DNA of 64,000 bases from Prototheca cutis (GCA_002897115.2 BCIH01000020.1:1986-65985); one strand, 5' to 3'; positions 9,745-22,452 are shown, counted from the first letter of the stretch. Made by a program: numbers and translations. Notes: generated from the letters alone by a model not told the origin.

Positions 9745-12700
9745 ATGTGCCATCGGCTCTCCCTCAGTCGTCGACTATGTGGGGGCCCCCTTGGAGCGTC
9801 ACCAGACCTCAACCAGCTGCCGGCATCTGAACAGAGCAAGTCCGATGTGGTCTCTTCTCCATCACATCAAGAGACGCTTGATACAGAATGCTTGTGCAAG
9901 GATTTGACGAGCGAGCCCAGCACCGAGCCTGCAGCCCCAGACAAGCCAGCAGCATCCAAACCCGACGACGGGGTGGGGTTGCGGGAATGGCTGCAGTCCC
10001 TCGGTCTGGCGCATTACCATTCCTGCTTCCAGATGTCAGGCATGTGTCTGTTAGGAAATCTAGCGAGGGTGTGCCTTTGAGCTGCTCGTATGGTTGATCA
10101 CACGGATGCCATGCAAGGTCTGCCGTGCCGGCCAAGGGGTCCTTGGGCGCACTCAGAACTCCTGTGTGACTGTCGGGGTTGACGCGCGCCGCATCAACCC
10201 TTTCCTGTCCAAAAGGAATCGGGATGGAAGCCGTCCAACAGATGAGCGAGGCAGACTTCAAGGCGCTGGGCATCTCCACACTGGGCGCGAGGCGGCGTCT
10301 CGCTCTGGCCGTGCACAAACCTGCTGTCATCGCTCAACAGGTTGCAGAGATGCCTGCTGCACAGAACAGCAGCACGCAATCAGAACCAGCTCCGCAGCCT
10401 TCCAGGACTAGCAGGCGTGATTCCAGCATCCTTCGATTCTTCATGCCCACTTTAAGGTGCGTGAAGGGTGGTGATGCGCTGTCTGCCATGCAACAGCATT
10501 CTTGGCATTGAAGAGTGTGTGGGCCAAGGGGCCAGTGATGCTGGCGATTCCAGTCCAGACCGGCACGTCTACTTTGCTTCTGACCGCATGACTGGCGTAC
10601 CTGGCTATCTTTGTTGGGACCAGCTTCCGCGTTGTATTTTTGCTGATCTGCACCGCTCCCTCACTCCCGCAGTGCTGAGAACTCTCCCACGCAAAAGAAG
10701 CGCGGCGTGACAAAGGACATCCTGCAATACTTTTCCCAACCTGGTGGAGCTCCCCGTTCGGTGCAACGGGAGGCTGAACAAGGGCCCGGTCCAAGGAATC
10801 CGAGTGCCCTGAGAGAGCACAACCGACCTCCTATCACTGCACAACAACAGCAACAGCCCTGGTTTGGTGTCGGACGGCTTGACAAGAGCGTTGGCACGGC
10901 AGTTGGCACCAACCCTGCCCGCTCAAGGTCGGTCTGACGTTCCAAACCGGGTTTCTGTTCTGTCTCCAGGCAGGGTAGGGGAATGCCAATGTCTGACAAT
11001 CTGCAAGGCAGATGCATGGAGCCACGTGAGCCACATCATGGGGAACACATGCCTTGCAATGTGGTTGCAGCCACGGGTTTTGGAAGGGCAGGACGACCCT
11101 CGACGATGGGCCTTGAAGCCTAGCCAGCTGGCTGGCCCAATGCAGCTTTTAGACCAACAGGCCCCCGTCCCTAGCCCCACATCTGTTACAGGAAGCATGT
11201 GGCCTATCCACTGCAATGCTGGCAGATCATCCCAGGGACTCAGTTAGTGGTGGACAGATTTGATGCACTTCCCCCTACCATGCCCTCACACGAGCACTGG
11301 ATCTTGACCCACTTCCACGCCGATCACTACAAAGGACTGACATCCAGGTACAGGCGGGAATTCTGCCCTTTTTCTCTGAAGTGTGCTTGGCTGTTGGGGA
11401 TATGCAGCAGCGTAGGTTTGCATGAACCCATGGACTGAATGCAGCCTGATGGGCATCCACTGAAGAAAGGGAAAACACCATACACAGTCACTCTGGGATA
11501 AGCATCAGCCCCGGACATACGGCACAGCCCGTTTCACTATGTGTAACCCATCATTCATCCAAGCCACGGCCGTTTCCAAACATCATTCAACTGCACCGCA
11601 TCAAACATCCCTCTGAATCTATAAAAGGACAGATTTGAGGCCCTTTATTGGCTCAATTCAACCCCCCTCCTTCCCAAACTACCGACTCCAGGTTTGACAA
11701 GGGGCTCATCCACTGCACCCCCACCACGGCTGCCCTGGTGCGCATGCAGCTGCGCGTGCCCGAGTCTCGACTGGCAGTACACCGCCTGGACGAGGTGTTT
11801 GAGGTGGAGGGCAGAACGCTGCGCTTTGTGGACGCCAACCACTGCCCCGGGGCTGCAATGGTGGTGGTGGAGCCAGGAACTGGCACCGAGACTGGTGGGC
11901 CCCGTCGTGCAGTGCTGCACACAGGCGACTGCCGGCTGCATCCCGGCATGCAGCAGCACCCTGCGCTGTGCGCGCTGCGAGGCACCGCCGACTTGATCCT
12001 CGACACCACATATTGCGACCCACAGTACACCTTCCCACCGCAGCATGAAGTGGGTTTATTTGAGGTCTTGGGGCTGCAGCACGTGGATACACCACCAGCA
12101 TGCAAATATGGCAAAAGCCAGACCCAACTCACTCTCACAACGCCGCGGCCCTGGCGCATCCTGCATGCAGGTGCTAGAGTTTGTGCTGGATGCTGTCAAG
12201 GCCGAGTCCTTTAATCCCAAGACACTGTTCCTGTTTGGCACGTAGGTGTGGTGCCTGGTTGGTCGGCGCATGCAGCCATTGATGCTACCGCATGCGGGTG
12301 TTGGGTGTGAGCAGCAGCATCCATTGACCATGCGCCGTCTGAATCAAAGCAAATGAGTTTGGAGGACATCAACTCCGCTGCAATTGCGAGCAAATGACCC
12401 TCGAATCAAAATGACCTTGCCCAATCCAGGTATACAATCGGCAAGGAACGGCTGTTCCTGGAGGTGGCACGGCAGCTGCAGCTAAAGGTGTACGTCTCCG
12501 CTACCAAACTCAAGGCACGGGATTATTTGAGGGGTAGCAGACGCCTTGATATTGTCTAGTTTAGTTAAAGATGACAAACTTGTTTTCAAGAATCGCGTGG
12601 CCAGCACCGGCCAGCATGCCACTGGCTGAGCAGAACAGGGATGCCAACTTTAAATTCCCAGCGCAGACACTCCATGTCGGCCTCTCACAAGCGCATCATT

Positions 12701-13521
12701 CCAAGGAAATCTCCTGCAGGTCATGCACTGCCTGGACTTGGACCCCGACATCCGGCGGCTTCTCACGACCAATGACCAGGAGGCCAGCCTGCATGCCGTG
12801 CCGTTGTGGATGGTGACGCAGCAGCATATGGCCAAGCTGCTCAAGCACTACCGGGGACGATTCACCACAGGTGCTGGGCCACGCAGAATAATGCGTCTGG
12901 TGGTGGTCCTGCTTTGAGGACGGGGCCAGTGAAGCATGGGTTTGGCTGGGGCTGCCCAGGGCCTGCACACCTGGTGATTGTGCACTCTCCGAGCCCTGCA
13001 ACCTGTCTGATCTCTCCAAGAAGGTTATGAGCACATTCATCCCTTCCCTCACAATGGCATGCATGCATCCGTAGTGGTGGGTTTCAAGCCTACAGGATGG
13101 GTCCAGGCGCGCGAAAGCGGACAGACACGCCCCAAGGGCCGGCGGAGCCAGCGGGGGACGCTGGTGACGTACCAGGTGCGATGGGGAGTGTGCTTGTCGG
13201 TCACTGACGATCTCTGTGCGGCATTGGACGTTCTTTGTATCGAATGCTGTAGCCATGCAGAGAGAGATGGTAGCAGGGTAGGAGGGCCACTGAAACCATC
13301 ACCCGGACCCATGCGGGCAACCCACATCACACACCCCTGCTCTTCCTGCAACCACCCTCCAATCCCCACCTGCTGCACAGGTCCCATACAGTGAGCACTC
13401 GAGTTTTGAGGAGTTACGGGAGTTTGTGCAGTGGTTCAAGCCGCTCCGCATAGTGCCCTCCGTCAACGGTGACAACCATGGGCCAAAGTCCACGGCGCTG
13501 GTGAAGCTCCTCACGCAGTGA
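9745..13521 (+). CDS. SNM1/PSO2-type DNA repair nuclease with SAM domain
   Basis: Ten-exon model: 9745-10039, 10216-10456, 10673-10927, 11192-11347, 11692-12049, 12171-12241, 12430-12514, 12720-12870, 13075-13175, 13381-13521; 617 residues. Residues about 79-120 are a SAM domain (LREWLQSLGLAHYHSCF then ADFKALGISTLGARRRL). Between SAM and nuclease there are two PCNA-box-like segments, SSILRFFMP (about 168-177) and KDILQYFSQ (about 193-201). From residue 265 follows a metallo-beta-lactamase/beta-CASP fold: THFHADH (H304, H306, D308, H309), VDANHCPGAAM, HTGDCR, then the DRMBL segment GTYTIGKERLFLEV, VVGFKPTGW and YSEHSSFEEL. All metal ligands are intact, so a 5' exonuclease for interstrand cross-link repair is likely. 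Plant SNM1-like proteins with an N-terminal SAM domain are known. Introns 1 and 7 have GC donors (CAG|GCATGT, AAG|GCACGG). The start codon is the least certain part. Confidence 0.88.
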
Positions 13522-13773
13522 TGATCCACTGAGCAGAGCGTGGCCGATCGCATACTGCTCTGTGTTGTATGCTAAAAACATACCAGACTGCATGCACTTC
13601 TGTGCTAAAGGCGGTTACAAGTGAACCCTGGGCTTTATGTTGCGAGGGCCACCGATTCCTTTGAGTCGGTCCCGGCCGCCATACTCCCGAATCCCAGCCA
13701 TCCGTTTTTGGTCCACCCCACCCCCGACGGCACAAGAAAACATCATAGCCCATTCCTGCTCCAGGCTACGGCC

Positions 13774-14762
13774 ATGTCGAGCGCATTTGATCATGCATAT
13801 TTCAGTGATTCCGAGGGTTGCATCGGATCGCTAGGATTTGCTGGGGTTAGCTTGACAATGGCGGAAGAGGGGGGGACGGCCCCGGTGTCCAAGCTTGTCG
13901 AGCAGGCCACTGCCAAGGCACGCGTGGTGCGTTGCCCTGGCGCCAATCTGCATTTCCATGATTGAACCGGATACATACATGGGTTCCACACTCTTCCCGA
14001 TCGACAGGCCGACCTGAGCTATTCCTACTGGGCAGCAAAGACGAGCGAGTACCAGGGGGTTCCCGATCCCAAGCTGCTCTCCCAGGAAGAAGCCACTCGC
14101 CATGCCGAGGAGGTTGCTGCTCACATGGAGCAGACAGGTGCCTCCGCCTGGAACAAGGTATAGGAATGCATCGTCTTATAGGCACTGGCAGGCCCCAACC
14201 GCTGGGCATGGTGTGAGGCAGCATCCAGACACGTGATTTGGGGGGTGCAATCCAGGCACGCCAGGATTACGCAACCACGCATGACAGACAAGGAATTTTG
14301 CCATATAGTGTTTGGATCATGGAACGTTCCTGTTCATGCCAGTCAGCCAAACCCCTTAATCTTGGACAGGCTGGTACATTTGAGGAGCGGGCGGTGAGTA
14401 TGGCCTGGGTAACGGAGCGGCTGACGGAGTTGCTCTGCGGTCGGGAGCTGGGTCCCTCTGGCGGCAGCAAGGCGACGCTGGCCACAGTGGCATCCTGCAC
14501 TGGTGACGCGCATCAATGGCTCGTGCGGGGCCGGAAGCGGGCCGGATTTGAGCTGGAAGTCAGGGTGACGGTGGAGGGCAGCGAGGGTCCGGCGGGCACT
14601 CTGCGTCTGACCCAGGTATGCAGCGATGACCTGGACGAGATGGAGATTGTCTTCGACCCAGAAACTGGGAGCACACTGGAGCGGGCAGAGCTGCAGCGTC
14701 TGGCACGTCCACTCCTGCTGGAACAGTTCCAGCTCTTGATTGACGCTATCCGGCAACGATAG
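13774..14762 (+). CDS. Aha1 N-terminal-domain protein (Hsp90 ATPase activator-like)
   Basis: Exons 13774-13923, 14008-14157, 14370-14762; 230 residues. An alternative start at 13858 (MAEEGGTAPVSK, good context) would give 202 residues. The Aha1-N domain begins near DLSYSYWAAKTSEYQGVP, continues through a helical region and, across the second intron, SAWNKAGTFEERAVSMAWV followed by TERLTELL, then beta strands around RKRAGFELEVRVTVEG and GTLRLTQV. This matches the Aha1-N pattern W-x-W/N-x...EE...W...L..LL. The domain stimulates Hsp90 ATPase by bridging its middle segment. The C-terminal AHSA1 domain of full Aha1 is absent, so it resembles short Hch1-like proteins. A TGTAA box occurs 98 bases after the stop. 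Confidence 0.72.
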
Positions 14763-15659
14763 CGCGCGTGGGCAGTGATTCATTGCTGGTGCCGGCTACT
14801 TCCTTGAACCATTGGCAAACGTGAAATGCGCACAATCAGTAGACGCAGTCATCCATCGCTGTAACCCCTGTCCATCCGACGGGCCTGCCTCTGTTCTTGT
14901 GAGTCCAGCCTAAAAACTGCACAGAGGCCTCTGTACCACTGGATGGAGAGAGTAGAGGTCAGTGACCAACTGGGCAGGCGCTGAGTATGCGGTTCCGTGC
15001 AATCCACACGGCAGGAGGATGGCCTGCTCCTTGCACACTGTCAGGATCCTCGTCTACCCAGGCAATGCCGCCAGGAGCGCCGCCATTGGCGCGTTGAACA
15101 CAAGTACTCTCCTAGTATCGCCCTGTTCCAAGCCCAGCAGACATTTCTTTACATCAAACATATTATCTGAGATGGCACATGCGCGGCTTCCCTGCACCCT
15201 GATGCGCGACGCAAAGGCTCGCCAATTGCAGAAGACGAGCTTTCGGGAGTCGGGCGACCAGAGCTGGTGCGTTCCTTGTCATCCCGAGAACTTCTTTTGG
15301 CAGTTGTAAGGAAGGGAGAGACGAAATATTGTTTTGCGGTTTCAGCCAGATTGCGTTTTGACATCTTTCATCGAGCCGCTCCCATGCCGGAATTTCTGGG
15401 TTCGACACGACTTCAACCACCGACGACCTCTTGGTTTGATGGGACGCACAGGCACAACTTGATTGAGTAAATCGATATGATTTCTGTCACGGTATTCAGG
15501 ATTTGAAATTGATTCTCATCCCCAACAGGTGCCAATCCGGCTGTGACACTCTTTTGCAGGAGGTCAACCCAGTCCCGAAAGCCTGTAGAATACTCGCTCT
15601 GGCCAACAGAAGAAGGACAATCAATTACCCGATCAGCCCTGAAACCCAACAATTGACGG
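14763..15659. other. Intergenic region before xylulokinase
   Basis: About 0.9 kb with only short overlapping open frames and no recognised motif. It should carry the 3' end of the Aha1-like gene and the xylulokinase promoter. Confidence 0.4.
14860..14864 (+). terminator. TGTAA polyadenylation signal of the Aha1-like gene
   Basis: TGTAA 98 bases after the stop codon at 14762; TGTAA is the usual poly(A) signal in chlorophyte nuclear genes. Position fits; no transcript evidence. Confidence 0.35.
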
Positions 15660-17940
15660 ATGCCTCTGTTCCTGGGTCTTGACGTTGGAACCTCGGGAAC
15701 CAAGGCGGTGGTGTATGATCCGGAGAGCAAGAGGGTGGTGGGCAAGGGCGCATCCTCCTATGCAGTGGACAGCTCCACCAGAGGGGAGGCGGAGCAGGAT
15801 CCCGCCATCTGGATCCAGGTGAAACGGCAGGGCATGGTGCTACGTCATGTTCCAAGGGCATATGCAGTGTCAGAAGCTGTTGACAAGCCACGCTGAGCAC
15901 TTTGCGGGCCGGAGGTCCTCGACTGGGTGCGCAACGAAGGCCCTGTCTCCGAGCACATGCAGGCAGTCAAGGAGGCCACTGCCCAGGCCCTGAAGCATGT
16001 CTCCGACCCTCGGCGCATCAAGGGTCTCGGTGTCAGCGGGCAGCAGCATGGAATGGTCGTGCTTGGGGCTGACGGTGCCGTGCTCCGCAAAGCCAAGCTC
16101 TGGTGTGACGTTACCTGCGCCGCTGAGGCCGAGCAATTGTCTAAAACTCTTGCCATGAGCATCGTGCCTTCCTTCACAGGTGCATGGCGGGGTGCGGGGG
16201 GGCCTGTCCTGGCAAACATGCGATGATGCATGGCGAAAGAACTACATGCGCACCAGTCCAGCATGCGTACATGACTTGCCAAACGTTCGCCGTGACAATC
16301 AGTCATGGATGGAAACAATCATGTCTACCACTTGCCAAAACAACCACCTGCACTGTTGCAACAACCATATCCTCTGCAGCTGCCAAACTGCTGTGGCTAA
16401 AGCGGCGTGAGCCAAAGACCTTTGCCAAGATGATGCTTGTCCTTCTGCCTCACAATTACATCAACTACTGGCTGACTGGAAAGGCCATCATGGAGGCACG
16501 TATGTGTGTGCGCGTGTGTGCGTGTAAAAGATTTAGGGTTTTGAATTTGGGTGTCCAGGCACGCAGTTGGTGTGCATGGGGCAACAAGAGCCATCGTCCT
16601 GGGATGTGTCAGAAAGCTGGTCTCCATGCGCTGGCAGACTCGGTTCCTCTTGGTGGGCGGAATTACGAGTGTAGGGGTCACCTTGGGCCCACAGTTGTGC
16701 ACATCACACAAGTGCTAGGCCCCCTTGTGCATAGCAGGCCAGCGATGCGAGTGGGACAGGGTTCCTGGCTGACAACCAACAGAGCTGGAACTGGGATGCG
16801 GTCGATTCCGTGGACCCGGTACTGAGGACCCGCCTGCCCCCGCTGCAGTCACCCGATGAGGTATGTGTTGGGGCCATGGGTGGGGGATTCGGGACCGGGG
16901 GAGGATACTGCAGTGAGCCCTTGCAGAATGTGTCTCATCAGGGGCAATAGAACGAAACCTGCTCTCATTCCTGTTTGGCAGGCGACTCGACGTGCATTGT
17001 GACCAGCCCAAAGACCTTGCTAGATTCTCGTGGCTTGCAAGCTCACCTGCTCGCTAGGCCCCCTTTGCAGGCGGCTGGCCAACTCCTGCCAGAGATTGCT
17101 ACGCAGCTGGGTCTCGAACCCGGCATCACGGTGGCCCCTGGGGGAGGCGACAATGCAATGGCGGCACTCGGGGTCGGTGCTGTGGAGGAGGGCACCCTTG
17201 TTTTGTCGCTGGGAACCTCCGGTACATAGGTTGTGGGATGCACGAGAGGGTTGATTTTCTGCTGGTACATTTGCATGCGGGCCACTGTGCTTGGGGGTAG
17301 TGCAACGCCCACGCATCAGCGTGCATGATCTGGGCAACCTGCCGAGATTGGAAAGCCCGGAATCATCGCATGGCCACCACCAGGGACGCTCTTTGGGCCA
17401 TGCAAACATCAAGTCCAGGATCCCAGCGGCGCCATCTGCCCCTTTGCTGATGCCACGGGAGCCTGGCTGCCCCTCGTCTGCACTATCAACTGTGCTGGCG
17501 CAGTGGACAAGGTGTGGATGCGGTGTGTGGCAGCCGGGATATCGGGAGTCGATGGCCTGTGGTATGAGCGATGAACCCGACAAACCATCCTGGACTAACA
17601 GGCTCTGCGTTTGCCCCACTGCGCACCCTCTGGCTCTTCATGCGCCGCCAAACTGCCTGACGGCACCGGCCATGCAGGTCCGGGCATCTTACAGCCTGTC
17701 CCATGCGGAGGCCATCGAGCGGGCGGGGCGGGTGGAGCCCGGCTGCGGCGGGGTGACGTTCCTGCCGCTGCTTGGAGGGGAGCGCACTCCCAACTGGCCG
17801 CACGCCAGCGGAACCATTGTCGGTGCGCGGGGTTGGGCCAGCAGGAGCTGAATGCTTGTTGGACTCGTTGGTTGGGCGGGATGTAATGAGGGACCTCCTC
17901 TTGTGACACCCAACCCTATGACCCCCTTCCAACCCCATTC

Positions 17941-17989
<49 letters not shown>

Positions 17990-18538
17990 GCCTTGATGCC
18001 GGGCGGTGCTTGGATGCCGGGCTGATTTATCGGGCGGCGCTGGAGGGCGTGACGTTCCTGCTGGCGCAGACCGCCCGGCGGCTGGCCGATCACGGCCTGG
18101 CAGCCCGGGAGCTGTGCGTGGTCGGCGGCGGCTCGAGCAACCCGCTCTGGCTCCGGATCATTGCAGACACGTTTCAGCTCCCACTCCGCGTGCCCTGCGA
18201 AGCAGAGAGCGCCGCTCTGGGCGGGGCTCTGCAGGTTTGAACAAGATGGAGAGGGTTGGACTATGCTGTTCTTCTCGTCTTTGCAACGGAGTTTGGCTTC
18301 CCACTCGGTATCAAGCGGCCAAATGCGTAACAAGTGCCGATGCCCCTTCCCCCCATCTCTGCAGGCGGCTGCCATTGTGGCGGGACAGCGTGTGGGGACA
18401 TACATCCTGCAGCACGGCATCCCCATGTCTGACACTACACTGGCCCCCGACCCCTCTGTGGCAGTGAGCTACCAAGAAGCCATGCAGCGGAGCCGCGCCG
18501 TTGGGGAGCTCCTGTTTGCGGGGGGCCGCAAGTGGTGA
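15660..18538 (+). CDS. D-xylulose kinase (FGGY family)
   Basis: Nine exons: 15660-15818, 15915-16179, 16380-16495, 16738-16860, 17071-17221, 17384-17511, 17678-17822, 17990-18234, 18365-18538; 501 residues, normal for xylulokinases. It phosphorylates D-xylulose to xylulose 5-phosphate, feeding the pentose phosphate or plastid isoprenoid routes. Visible signatures: N-terminal phosphate loop FLGLDVGTSGTKAVVYD (4-20), SGQQHGMVVL (94-103) of the xylulokinase sugar site, PKLLW-like AAKLLWLK, SDASGTGFL, catalytic-Asp motif GGGDNAMAALGVG (D248), LSLGTSGT, TFLPLLGGERTPNWPH and the ATP-site GGGSSNPLWLRIIAD. No transit peptide is evident, so a cytosolic enzyme is likely. Intron 3 has a GC donor (GAG|GCACGT); using it joins AIME to ASDASGTGF in frame. 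Intron 7 (between exons 7 and 8) ends in an (AC)21 repeat right at the 3' splice site. Confidence 0.92.
17942..17984 (+). repeat. (AC)21 microsatellite
   Basis: 43 bases of alternating A and C on the plus strand at the 3' end of the seventh xylulokinase intron, ending five bases before its AG acceptor (17988-17989). It occupies the place of the polypyrimidine tract. Confidence 0.95.
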
Positions 18539-18768
18539 GGAAATAAATCCCTCCAGTCCAGTTTTGATTGCGTCTCGTCGTCCCTCGCCGCTGCTATGCT
18601 GCTCTGCCTTGGTCCTCACGACCTCATGTCTCAAAAATATGTACATGGTCCTAGACCCTTGAAGCACGCAGCATGTCTCTGAGATGCGTTGCCTCAGTGG
18701 AGGCAGGGTGCGATCATAGCAGAACAGAGTACACCACCGGGCCACGGGATGGACCAGGTGCATTGCAG

Positions 18769-18773
18769 TGTAA
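18769..18773 (+). terminator. TGTAA polyadenylation signal, possibly of xylulokinase
   Basis: TGTAA 231 bases after the xylulokinase stop, in the convergent interval before the kinesin 3' end. Assigned by position only. Confidence 0.25.
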
Positions 18774-18955
18774 AGAGAGCCGGATGGGCCGGCGCGCGTG
18801 GCAGGAGGGAAATGCCCCACAACGGTGCAGGCAAGTGCGGGGCCCAGGGCACAGGAGAAATCCAATCAAACGAACGAGCACATCTGTGTACAGGCGCGGC
18901 AGTGAAATCGGCGCGCAGATACGGGCACTGGCCAGGGAGAACAACCCGCACGCAC

Positions 18956-21900
18956 CTATACCCCGCCGGTAAGGGTGGCGCCGGTGGAGTTCAGACTGGC
19001 CGTGGGCGAGTGCATCCGCAACTCCTCCAGCGCCGCCTTCATCGCCTCGCGCGTCATGCCCGTCGCGGCCGAGCCATCACTCACAAACGACGCACTGCAG
19101 AGATGGGTTAAAGGGGGATGGGGTGTGCCGGGTGAGACGAGTCGCTGGCTGATGTACGTCCTAGTGCTCGTGTTCTCCCCGCGTATGCCTGGCCCACCTG
19201 ATGCTCCCGCGCGTGCCACGTGCCAGGCGCCGCAGCTGCACCGTGATCCGCACACGCTCCACGGCTTGGGTCAGCGTGCCGATCAGCTCTGACAACTCCG
19301 CGGCCGAAAGATAATCCAGGTTGTAGCCCTGCAGGTGGTGCAATGTTGATGTGATGTTGCCATGCATGCTGTTGAACGCGGGTGTCTGCATTGCATCCGT
19401 GCTGACCCGAAGGCGGGTGACCTCTCTCGAACGCCAGCCTGTCAAGTCGTGCTGTGCACTGTTCAGACAACAAAATGCATCTGCAAAAGTGACCCAACAC
19501 GACTCGCCCTTACCTGAACGTAGTTGCTGAATGCTTCGAGACGTTCCATCTCGCGGCGCAGCGACCCGTTTTCATTGCGCAGCAGGCTGTTTTCGCCGCT
19601 CATTTNCGCCAGCTTTCCCTGGATCTGGTCCTCCAGCCCCGCCAGGCTCGACAGCACGGTGCGCTGGTGGTGGATCTGCTCCTCCTTGGCCCGCAGCGCG
19701 TCGATGGCTGCGCCGACCTTGGACTCCATGGCCAGCACCTTTTCTGCCAACACATGGTCGTAGCCATGCCGCAGCGTCCGCGCCGCGCCGGCGATCTCGG
19801 GCGAGTCCTCTTCGATCGCCGCCTCAAGCCCATAGCCGATCGTATCAGGGTCCACACCCCGCGCCTCCGCCAACTGTCCCCATGGTGTTGGTGTTGCTTT
19901 TAGGGTAGTGAATTGGGAGGCATGCAGCATCAACTGCCAGGGAATGAAAAGACCCTAATGTTCATACGACAAAAAAAAGAAAGAGACGCAAGGCATCATC
20001 CACAAATCGTCGTCCCTACGACCACCCCCCCACCAGACAATCACCGTGAGACGCATGCGCTCCAGGGCACGGGCGAGCTTGTCGCTGTGGTCATCGGCAG
20101 CAGCGAGCTGGGCCTGGAGAAACTCGCGATCAGCAAGCAGGATTTCCATGGTGACGTCATCCTCGCCTGCGGGCGGCGCGCGGCCACTGGCTCCCAGATT
20201 CTTTACGGAACTCAGCAGCGCCTCGCGTTGAGCCAGCTCGCCCGCCAGGACCGCCACCTGTTGACGCAGCAGCGCCGTCTCGCGAGCCGCGGCATCGCCG
20301 GCCGCCGCGACTGCACGACCCCTGGTGCGCCCAGCCGCGTCCACCGCCGCGATCGCAGGGATGAGGTCGCCCGCGGCCGTCACGTTGCGCAGCATCACCT
20401 CCAATGCCGCCGCGGCAGGTGTCGCCCCGCCAGGGCCCGTGGCCACCGCGAGATCCAACGGCGATGCCGGAGACTGCGGCCGTGCCGTGCTGTCGGCGCC
20501 AGGACCTGACCCGGCGATGACACCGCCATTGGCCGCCTTGAATCCTGCAGTGCCATCATTTCCAGCATCGTCGCCACCATTGCTCTCGCCGGCGCTGCTG
20601 CCCGACGTGGCAGCGGCCCCGCCCGCATCAGCGCCAAAGTCCTCCCCAAGCTGGGCGGCACGTTCGGCCAGGAAACGAGCCTCGAGCTGCGTGGAGGCAG
20701 CAACACCATCGAGCACGCACCGCACCAGTCCCGCCATCCGCTCACGCAGGGCATCCAGTGCCGCTTCTCGCGCGGCCAGGGCGGCGGCTTCCTCCTCGAG
20801 CCGTTCCTGCAGCGCGCGGACCTCCGGCGACATCGGGTCGTAGAGCGGCAGGCCGCCGCGCTCGCGGGCCATCATGTCCACCAGCGCCCGCAGCCGCGCA
20901 TTTTCCTGCTCGTACCGTTTGATCCTGGTGTCCTTGTCAACGTTCTCGTTCCGTTGCACGGCCACAGTGATGCGCTTGGCGCGGGACGCAAACTTGAGCG
21001 TGTTGTGCGTCTCCTCAGCCTGGGTCGATGCAGGGGTGATCGTGCACACCACCGCAATTTTTGCACCCCGTCCTACAGTGTGTATGGGCGTTTTGAGACA
21101 GGCATGACGTGGGGACGGAGGCAGGGATCGGCGCGGAACACATGGGGACACACTTGCGTGCATGCATCCAGGTACAGACAAAAAGAAACAGCCATACCCA
21201 ACAATCACATGCCTGTGAGACTGGACTTGAGGAGACGGGTGAGCTTGGAGTCGCGGTACGGGACGTGGGCGGCCTCGCCGTCGGCGAGCTTGTGGATGAC
21301 GGTGCCCAGAGTGAGCAGCGACTTGTTGATGAAGGCACCCTCACGTCGCTGGGACTTGTGGATCTCGGCCTTGGCCGACTCGGAACCCGCCAGATCGATG
21401 AGGTTGAGCTGCGAAAAGGTGGTGCGGGCACGGAAGGAAGGGTCGGCGTCCCCCCCCGGCCTCTCCCGCGCCTCGATCCTGAGCCGGATGATGGTATGAG
21501 ACCGAGAGGAGCCCTCGTTGAATGCAGTGGCGGCCACTTTACGATTATCAGAGCCGCGGGCGATGACCTGCAGCGTGTGCTCCGCCGACACCACCGCCAC
21601 CTCGCTGATGTTCTTCACGATGACAGCGCCGCTCTCACGATCTTCCTGCAGGGCCAGGTCGACCCCGGTCGTGTTCAGCAGGTCATTCAGCACCTCATTG
21701 TAAATCTCCATCATGCTGAGCCGCAGCGTGTACTCCATGCGCGATGACTGCCGGCCCATGGTCGCAAACAGCTGTCTAATCGCCAGAGGCACCAGGCCCG
21801 GCTCGGCCTCCGTGCCCATCATCGTGTGCGTCTTGCCTGAACTCGTCACGCCATAGGCAAACACTGTGCCGTTGATGCCATCCAGGGTCGACGACACGAT

Positions 21901-22452
21901 GGGCTCCGCCACTGACTCGTACACCTCGCTGTTCCCAGTCACGCCCGGGAAAACGTGGTCGTACGCAAAGCTCGCTGTCTTCCTGCCAGTCTCATCGTCG
22001 ACAATGCCAACTTTCTGGCCCTCGCACTCCCACACCTCACGATCGCCACGCGCATACTCGCGCTCGCTGCAGCGGTGTGGGATTGAGACCGGGGGTATGC
22101 ATGTGGTCGTTCTAGTGAAAGGATCTGCGAGGATCCAGGTGCGCATGCGCGCACAAAGGGCGCACCCGCTTGCAGATCTCTTGTGGTATGCACAGATGCC
22201 CGTGGCGCGGCAAGCGCCACGTCACAATTCATGGACCAGCATGTACCACCTCCTGCCCCAACCACCAGTCCCCAGACAAGCCTGCATGCATGCAAGCGCA
22301 TGCATGCATGTGGTCTTGGGGCCCCTGCCTTCCCCACCCCTCCACTCCCAAACGCCGCTCCAACTCGCGCACCTCATGGGCCTCAAGCGCACCGCCACCA
22401 CCACATGATCCTTGCGCACGGCGCCAGCGCCCCCATACTGTGCCTCCTTCAT
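18956..22452 (-). CDS. Kinesin-7-like motor protein
   Basis: Six exons (minus): 22452-22373, 22066-21213, 21072-20045, 19873-19514, 19421-19198, 19094-18956; 894 residues. The motor domain is N-terminal (about 13-360): HVVVAVRLRPMSERE, P-loop GVTSSGKT (99-106), switch I NEGSSRSHT, switch II DLAGSE and HVPYRDSKLTRLL. FAYGVTSSGKTHTM is the pattern typical of kinesin-7 members in plants. The rest is predicted coiled coil broken by a Gly/Ala/Ser-rich stretch (about 470-540), and near the end a segment LHHLQGYNLDYLSAAELSEL (about 801-820) that resembles the MADS-protein K-box. A plus-end-directed microtubule motor role is inferred. Intron 2 has a GC donor (CACAG|GCATGT), needed to restore KSSLTGRGAKIAVVC. 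One residue is unresolved because of the N at 19606. Exon 5's acceptor is the weakest edge. Confidence 0.9.

Noticed and set aside
12475..12486. GT donor (AAAG|GTGTAC) as an alternative end of SNM1 exon 7
   Set aside because: It would delete the VYVSATKLK segment that aligns with the conserved DRMBL strand; the GC donor ten codons later keeps it.
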